Shown here in pieces: positions 59,486-64,000 of a DNA stretch of 64,000 bases. Location: assembly GCF_009755665.1 (NCBI RefSeq), contig NZ_CP046622.1, positions 4,340,001 through 4,404,000 of the forward strand, read 5' to 3'. Every line of letters begins with the position of its first letter. Within the stretch, counting starts at the first letter, position 1. The notes under the pieces are model-generated. The model ran no database searches. It was given only the letters and a program-made list of their open reading frames with translations, and had not been told where the DNA came from. Position numbers and translations under genes: made by a program. Source of the DNA: Variovorax paradoxus (GTDB taxonomy: Bacteria; Pseudomonadota; Gammaproteobacteria; Burkholderiales; Burkholderiaceae_C).

Positions 59486-60157
59486 GTGGATATTTCCAAC
59501 CTGATACAGACCGTACTTATTTACGCACTGCCCGTGGTTTTCGCGATCACGGTGCACGAGGCGGCGCACGGTTATGTGGCGCGCCATTTTGGCGACAACA
59601 CCGCTGAAGTCATGGGACGCGTGACGCTCAATCCCATCAAGCACATCGATCCCATCGGGACCATCCTGATGCCGTTGCTGCTGTACTTCGCAACCTCTGG
59701 TGCGTTCCTGTTCGGTTATGCCAAGCCGGTGCCGGTGAACTTCGGGCGCCTTCGCCATCCGAAACGCGACATGATCTGGGTGGCGCTGGCCGGCCCGGCG
59801 TCCAACTTTGTGCAAGCGATTCTTTGGGCCCTGCTGCTGGTCGGGCTCGTTGCAGCGGGCATCGATGAAACCTTTTTCATCAAAATGGCGCAAGGCGGCG
59901 TGCTGGTCAACCTGGTGATGTGGGCCTTCAACCTGTTTCCGCTGCCCCCTCTGGACGGCGGGCGCGTGCTCGCAGGCCTGCTCCCCAACGGCCCGGCGCA
60001 AAATTTCCTGGCGCGCATCGAGCCCTTCGGTTTCTTCATCGTGATGGGCCTGGTCATCGCCGGCATCGTCGGCACCTTCTGGCTGCGTCCGCTGATGGAC
60101 GTCGGCTACACGGTCATCAACGTGCTTATTTCCCCGCTCACGGCTTTGCTGCGTTAA
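59486..60157 (+). CDS. Site-2 protease family (M50) membrane peptidase
   Basis: A 223-residue membrane protein from GTG 59486. The zinc site H24-E25-x-x-H28 is in 'FAITVHEAAHGYVARHFGD' in the first membrane helix; the third ligand D is in 'NLFPLPPLDGGRVLAGLLP'. Five to six membrane segments. Proteases of this YwhC-like group cut membrane-bound regulators or remnants, but this one's substrate is unknown. Followed by trpS after ten bases. Confidence 0.92.
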   Translation: MDISNLIQTVLIYALPVVFAITVHEAAHGYVARHFGDNTAEVMGRVTLNPIKHIDPIGTILMPLLLYFATSGAFLFGYAKPVPVNFGRLRHPKRDMIWVALAGPASNFVQAILWALLLVGLVAAGIDETFFIKMAQGGVLVNLVMWAFNLFPLPPLDGGRVLAGLLPNGPAQNFLARIEPFGFFIVMGLVIAGIVGTFWLRPLMDVGYTVINVLISPLTALLR

Positions 60158-60167
60158 GTTCCTCTCC

Positions 60168-61499
60168 ATGGTTTCGTCTTCTTCAGCTCCCCTGCGCGTC
60201 CTGACCGGCATCACGCCGTCCGGCACGCCGCACCTCGGCAACTACGTCGGCTCGATCCGCCATTCGGTGCGGCAGAGCGTGGCGCCGGGCGTGGAGAGCT
60301 TTTTCTTCCTGGCCGACTACCACGCGCTCATCAAGGTGCAGGAGCCGGCGCTCATCCAGCGCTCCACGCTCGAAATTGCCGCCAGCTGGCTGGCTTGCGG
60401 GCTCGACCCCGAGCGCGTGACCTTCTACCGCCAGTCGGACATTGCCGAAATTACCGAGCTCACCTGGTTTCTGACCTGCGTGACCGGCAAGGGCGTGCTC
60501 AACCGCGCCCATGCCTACAAGGCCCAGCTCGACAAGAACGTGGCCAAGGGCGAAGACCCGGATTCCGACGTGACCGCCGGCCTGTTCATGTACCCGGTGC
60601 TGATGGGTGCAGACATCCTGATGTTCAACGCGCACAAGGTGCCCGTGGGCCGTGATCAGGTGCAGCACATCGAAATGGCGCGCGACATGGCGCAGCGCTT
60701 CAACCACCAGTACGGCGAGCACTTCACGCTGCCGGACGCCGAGATCGACGATGCCGTCGCCACCCTGCCCGGCTTGGACGGCCGCAAGATGAGCAAGAGC
60801 TACGGCAACACCATTCCGCTGTTTGCGCCGCGCGGCCAGCTGCAAAAGCAGATTGCGAGCATCGTCACCGACTCGCGCGCGCCCGGCGAACCCAAGGACA
60901 CCGAAGGCTCCGCGTTGTTCCAGATCTACCAGGCCTTTGCCACCGCCGAAGAGACCGAAACGCTGCGCAAGGCGTACGCCGAAGGCATCGGCTGGGGCGA
61001 CGCCAAGCAGATGCTGTTCGAGCGCATCGACCGCGAGGTGGCGCCGCTGCGCGCCCGTTATGAAGAGCTGATGAACAACCCGGCGGAGATCGAGCGCATT
61101 CTGCTTGTCGGCGCCGAAAAGGCCCGCAAGCTTTCGCGTCCCTTCATGACCGAACTGCGCCATGCAGTGGGGCTGCGCAACCTTGCGGCGGGCCGCGACA
61201 AGGGCGGCGCACGCAAGGCGGCCAAGGTCGCCAAGCCGAGCTTCAAGCAGTACCGCGAGCGCGACGGGCTGTTCTATTTCAAGCTGCTCGATGCGAACGG
61301 CGCAGCCCTACTCCAAAGCCGCGGTTTCGCGTCGCCGCAGGAGGCCGGGCGTGCGATTGCCACCCTGCAGCAACAGCGCGGCGCGGCATTGACCGCGCTC
61401 GCCGACCAGCTGGAGCCGATTGGCACGGAAGAATTGAGCGCCGCGAACGCGGCGCTGGAAGCACTGGCGGAGGCAGCGACCGCGACCAGCGGAAGTTGA
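60168..61499 (+). CDS. trpS: Tryptophanyl-tRNA synthetase with C-terminal extension
   Basis: A 443-residue class I synthetase, about 100 residues longer than the common bacterial enzyme. HIGH-type motif T20-P-H-L-G-N25, KMSKS at 207-211 in 'GRKMSKSYGN', and the 'GADILMFNAHKVPVGRDQVQHIEMARDMA' segment are conserved. The usual enzyme ends near residue 343. A basic linker follows and then residues about 364-402 read 'DGLFYFKLLDANGAALLQSRGFASPQEAGRAIATLQ', resembling a YegP/DUF1508 unit, then a short helical tail. Charges tRNA-Trp. Confidence 0.94.
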   Translation: MVSSSSAPLRVLTGITPSGTPHLGNYVGSIRHSVRQSVAPGVESFFFLADYHALIKVQEPALIQRSTLEIAASWLACGLDPERVTFYRQSDIAEITELTWFLTCVTGKGVLNRAHAYKAQLDKNVAKGEDPDSDVTAGLFMYPVLMGADILMFNAHKVPVGRDQVQHIEMARDMAQRFNHQYGEHFTLPDAEIDDAVATLPGLDGRKMSKSYGNTIPLFAPRGQLQKQIASIVTDSRAPGEPKDTEGSALFQIYQAFATAEETETLRKAYAEGIGWGDAKQMLFERIDREVAPLRARYEELMNNPAEIERILLVGAEKARKLSRPFMTELRHAVGLRNLAAGRDKGGARKAAKVAKPSFKQYRERDGLFYFKLLDANGAALLQSRGFASPQEAGRAIATLQQQRGAALTALADQLEPIGTEELSAANAALEALAEAATATSGS

Positions 61500-61571
61500 T
61501 CCGGCATATGTCCATCGGCTCACCCGCCGGGGACAGACGAGAGTAGACGGGCGATCACAAAGGAAGAAAAC

Positions 61572-62174
61572 ATGAGCATTTATGTCATCGACGACCATCC
61601 CCTGATGCGCGACGCAATCGTGATGGTGTTGCGGCGCCTGCGGCCGGCCGAAAACATCGTCGAGCTCGAGCGGCTGGACAAGCTCGCGAGCTCGGTTCAG
61701 CAGCGCGGCGCACCGACCCTTTTCTGCCTCGACCTGAAGCTGCCCGACACCAACGGCGTTTCGGGTGTGGTCGCAGTCAAGCAGGTCTACCCCAACGTGC
61801 CGATCGCCGTTTACTCGGCGGCACCGGCTGCGGACATGGAAGACGCGTGCATCGAAGCAGGCGCGGACACCTACATCGAGAAGTCGGCCAGCTCGGCCGA
61901 ACTGGCCGCCGTGCTGCGCGGCCTCTTGATGGCCGGTTCGGAGGAAGCGGACGAGCCCGCGCTGGCCAATAACAGCAAGCTGTCCAAGCGCCAGACGCAG
62001 TTGATCGCCATGCTTGACAAGGGCATGAGCAACCGCGACATCGCCACAGACCTGGAGATCAGCGAGCACACGGTGAAGGTGCACCTGTGGCGCCTGTTCC
62101 GCCGCCTGGGCGTGAAGAGCCGCACGCAGGCGCTGCACTACGCGCGGACCAACGGGCTGATTTCAAATAACTAG
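61572..62174 (+). CDS. NarL/FixJ-type response regulator
   Basis: A 200-residue regulator. Receiver: D7-D8, phosphoacceptor D54 in 'LFCLDLKLPDTNG', S in 'AVYSAAP', K in 'YIEKSASSAE'. Output domain has 'LSKRQTQLIAMLDKGMSNRDIATDLEISEHTVKVHLWRLFRRLGVKSRTQALHYAR'. The likely partner kinase is the convergent gene at 62366-63784, not a neighbour in the same direction. Confidence 0.92.
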   Translation: MSIYVIDDHPLMRDAIVMVLRRLRPAENIVELERLDKLASSVQQRGAPTLFCLDLKLPDTNGVSGVVAVKQVYPNVPIAVYSAAPAADMEDACIEAGADTYIEKSASSAELAAVLRGLLMAGSEEADEPALANNSKLSKRQTQLIAMLDKGMSNRDIATDLEISEHTVKVHLWRLFRRLGVKSRTQALHYARTNGLISNN

Positions 62175-62242
62175 TCTCGAGACTGAGGCTCGCCCCGAGG
62201 CTCCGCGCACTTCGTGCGCTTCTCCTTCCCCCTACCGGGGGC

Positions 62243-62279
62243 AACACCAGAGGCCCGGCGAAGCCGGTTCCTCGGTGTT
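62243..62279. repeat. Long intergenic hairpin
   Basis: AACACC pairs with GGTGTT, GAGG with CCTC and CCGGC with GCCGG around a GAA loop, giving an extended stem with small bulges at 62243-62279. It is preceded by a G/C-rich block with CCCCCTACCGGGGG (62228-62241). It resembles an interspersed repeat; other copies are not found in this window. Confidence 0.5.
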
Positions 62280-62316
62280 TCTGAAAGGGAGACTGGGGCG
62301 AATTGTTGGACTGCTG

Positions 62317-62343
62317 AAAACCGCGCTGAGGCGCGGTTTTTTT
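62317..62343. terminator. Bidirectional rho-independent terminator
   Basis: AAAACCGCGC and GCGCGGTTTT form a perfect ten-pair stem with a TGAG loop, followed by TTT. The A run on the other side makes it work in both directions. It lies 143 bases after the regulator stop and 23 bases before the kinase stop, ending both convergent genes. Confidence 0.9.
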
Positions 62344-62365
62344 ATGGCTGCAAGCCGGTCGGCAG

Positions 62366-63784
62366 TCAGCCGCCGCCCGAGGCGCTGACGCGGGCTTGGG
62401 CCACGGCTTCGTCGGCGTCGTGCAGTGCAACTCGGAATACGCTGCCGCTGCCGAGGCGCGAGCGCACGCTGACGGGGTGGCCGAGCACGTGGGAGAGCCG
62501 GGCGACGATGGCCAGGCCCAGGCCGAAGCCGTCGGACGTGCCGGCATGGTCGGCCACCTTGTAGAACTCCAGGAAAACGTCGCGCAGGTGTTCGGGGGCA
62601 ATGCCGATGCCGGTGTCCCACACCTCGATGCGCATGCCCTCGCGCGTTTGACGCGAAGCGAGCAGCACGCCGCCGTCGGAGGTGTACTTGATGGCATTTG
62701 CGATCAGGTTGCCGATCATGCGGCGCACGCGAATGGGGTCGGTCAGAAAGCTGCCTTCCGTCACGTGCACCCGGAAATCGAGCCCCCGGCTTTCGGCGAC
62801 CGGGCGGTACTGCAGCTCGAGGTCGTGCAGCAGCTCGGCCACGTCCACGCGCTCGATGTGCAGGCGCACTTGGCCTGAATCGATGCGTGCCAGGTCGAAC
62901 ATCGAATCGAACAATGCGTTCACCGCGTGCGTGGCGCGAACGATCTTGGGCGCGAGTTCCAGCACCAGTTCAGGCTCGTTGCGCAGCCAGTCGGCATAGA
63001 GCGACAGCGCCAATACCGGCTGGCGCATGTCGTGCGCGGCGCTCGCGAGAAAGCGGTTCTTCATGGCCACGGCAGCCACTGCGGCCTGCCGCTGCTGCGT
63101 GAGCGACTTGATCAGGATGTGGTTGTGGAACAGCAGCTCCAGGCTGTTGCGCGCCGTTTCGTGAATATGGCGGCCAGCCCGCAGCAGCAAGAACCAATGC
63201 AGGATGGGCAGGATCGGCATCAGGTAGCCGTACTGGAAATGCGGCTCCACGATGTTGATGCTCACCAGCCGGATCAGCACCGCCCCCAGCATGGTGATGA
63301 ACAGCGTGTTGACGTAGCGTTTGAGCAGCGGCGGGTGCAGCGCCAGCCCGTTGAGCGGGAACGTGCCCACGCCGGCGACGATGAGCCAACTCATGAACTG
63401 GTTGACCTGCGGCGTGCGCTCGAAGAACAGCAGGATCGATGCGCCCCATACGATGGCGCTGGTGCTCCACACGAAGCCGTAGCGCTCGGTGAACTGCAGC
63501 TGCGCCGCGGCGCTCCGGCCGGCGTAGCGCACCGCATAGACCCTGGCCCCCCAGGCGCGGAAGCCCGTGGCAGCAAAGCCGAAGGCAAGCCACGTGAGCA
63601 GCTCCCAGTGGGGCACGTAGCTCCAGTTCAGGCCGACCATCAACGGCATGAGCGCCGCCGAGACGATGTAGGAGCCGCGCGCGGAGCGCATCAGGCTGCG
63701 GATCAGCTCGCCGCGCACCCACGATTCGGCCTCGTCAGCTGAAGCCGGGACCGGTGTCACGCTTGCGATCGACGCATTGGCCAT
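62366..63784 (-). CDS. Membrane histidine kinase with multi-pass sensor
   Basis: A 472-residue kinase. Residues about 35-205 contain five to six hydrophobic segments as a membrane sensor without a large periplasmic loop. The H box is in 'NRFLASAAHDMRQPVLALSLYADWL' near residue 255, with M-R-Q-P in place of the usual E-L-R-T-P. The ATPase domain has 'MIGNLIANAIKYT', 'DTGIGI' and 'GFGLGLAIV'. The usual HWE or hybrid additions are absent. Convergent with a NarL-type regulator that has no other kinase nearby. Confidence 0.9.
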   Translation of the reverse strand: MANASIASVTPVPASADEAESWVRGELIRSLMRSARGSYIVSAALMPLMVGLNWSYVPHWELLTWLAFGFAATGFRAWGARVYAVRYAGRSAAAQLQFTERYGFVWSTSAIVWGASILLFFERTPQVNQFMSWLIVAGVGTFPLNGLALHPPLLKRYVNTLFITMLGAVLIRLVSINIVEPHFQYGYLMPILPILHWFLLLRAGRHIHETARNSLELLFHNHILIKSLTQQRQAAVAAVAMKNRFLASAAHDMRQPVLALSLYADWLRNEPELVLELAPKIVRATHAVNALFDSMFDLARIDSGQVRLHIERVDVAELLHDLELQYRPVAESRGLDFRVHVTEGSFLTDPIRVRRMIGNLIANAIKYTSDGGVLLASRQTREGMRIEVWDTGIGIAPEHLRDVFLEFYKVADHAGTSDGFGLGLAIVARLSHVLGHPVSVRSRLGSGSVFRVALHDADEAVAQARVSASGGG

Positions 63785-64000
63785 GTGGCGCTTCGCCCCC
63801 TCTTTATTCGACTACAGGAATTCCCTCAGCACGCCGGGCATGAAGAGGTGGCGATCTTAACGGCCCGGTACCGCTGTTTTGAGGGAAGAACGGGGTGCGG
63901 AGCGCACGAGGGCAAAACGATTCGGCTGTCACGAAAACGAAAGTCTCCGCTTTGGGCCGCTGCTCGCACCGGTGCTGCTTCTGGCTTGGCGCCGCGTCAG

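Overview
The window looks like chromosomal DNA of a high-GC betaproteobacterium of the Comamonadaceae, most like Variovorax. This rests on gene content and style, not on any search: Bug-type solute receptors, many AraC, LysR and NarL regulators, a urea transporter whose UrtB carries a long periplasmic N-terminus, frequent GTG/TTG starts, and many ATGA or GTGA stop-start overlaps. No rRNA, tRNA, CRISPR array, transposase, phage gene or replication origin was recognised.

Layout. 0-9 kb: the start of a probable Rieske oxygenase diverges from a NitT/TauT-type binding protein, a deaminase and a lone ureD. Then come an alpha/beta hydrolase, small exported proteins, an M20 peptidase, cstA-ybdD (peptide/pyruvate uptake) and an NlpC/P60 lipoprotein. 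9-17 kb: a low-GC exported protein, an AraC remnant, an intact AraC regulator and a coupled nitroreductase / acyl-CoA ligase / MaoC operon, followed by a RibD-like reductase, a methionine aminopeptidase and an AraC-VOC pair. 17-31 kb: a two-component system with repeated GTTCAT sites after it, a PrsW-type membrane protease with a coupled partner, short-chain dehydrogenases, an extensin-like protein, a poly-glycine lipoprotein of the beta-lactamase fold, and detoxification genes (VOC, GFA). 31-36 kb: two Bug receptors and a D-tartrate dehydratase cassette with a divergent LysR gene. 36-38.6 kb: a patch of small, compositionally odd genes. 38.6-46.4 kb: DNA polymerase II, a Cache-type two-component system, a DedA-rhodanese fusion, an aldo/keto reductase and an MFS exporter.

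46.5-52.4 kb: the complete urea ABC transporter, read urtA-urtB-urtC-urtD-urtE on the minus strand, with a REP-like pair between urtA and urtB and a 20-codon reading frame threaded between urtC and urtD. No urease structural gene is beside it; the only urease gene seen is ureD, 44 kb away. Divergent from urtA is a two-gene nucleotidyltransferase (MNT) / HEPN-like module whose start codon lies inside a perfect inverted repeat. It is the best candidate here for an under-described system, probably a toxin-antitoxin or defence unit.

53.6-64 kb: a PHB-depolymerase-like esterase, polyphosphate kinase 2, a CorA/ZntB-type transporter, then a tightly packed housekeeping run (PHP phosphatase, EamA transporter, yciO, M50 protease, trpS). 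The window closes with a NarL-type regulator and a histidine kinase that converge on a strong shared terminator. Start codons were chosen from Shine-Dalgarno fit, overlaps and family N-termini and are inferences unless stated.
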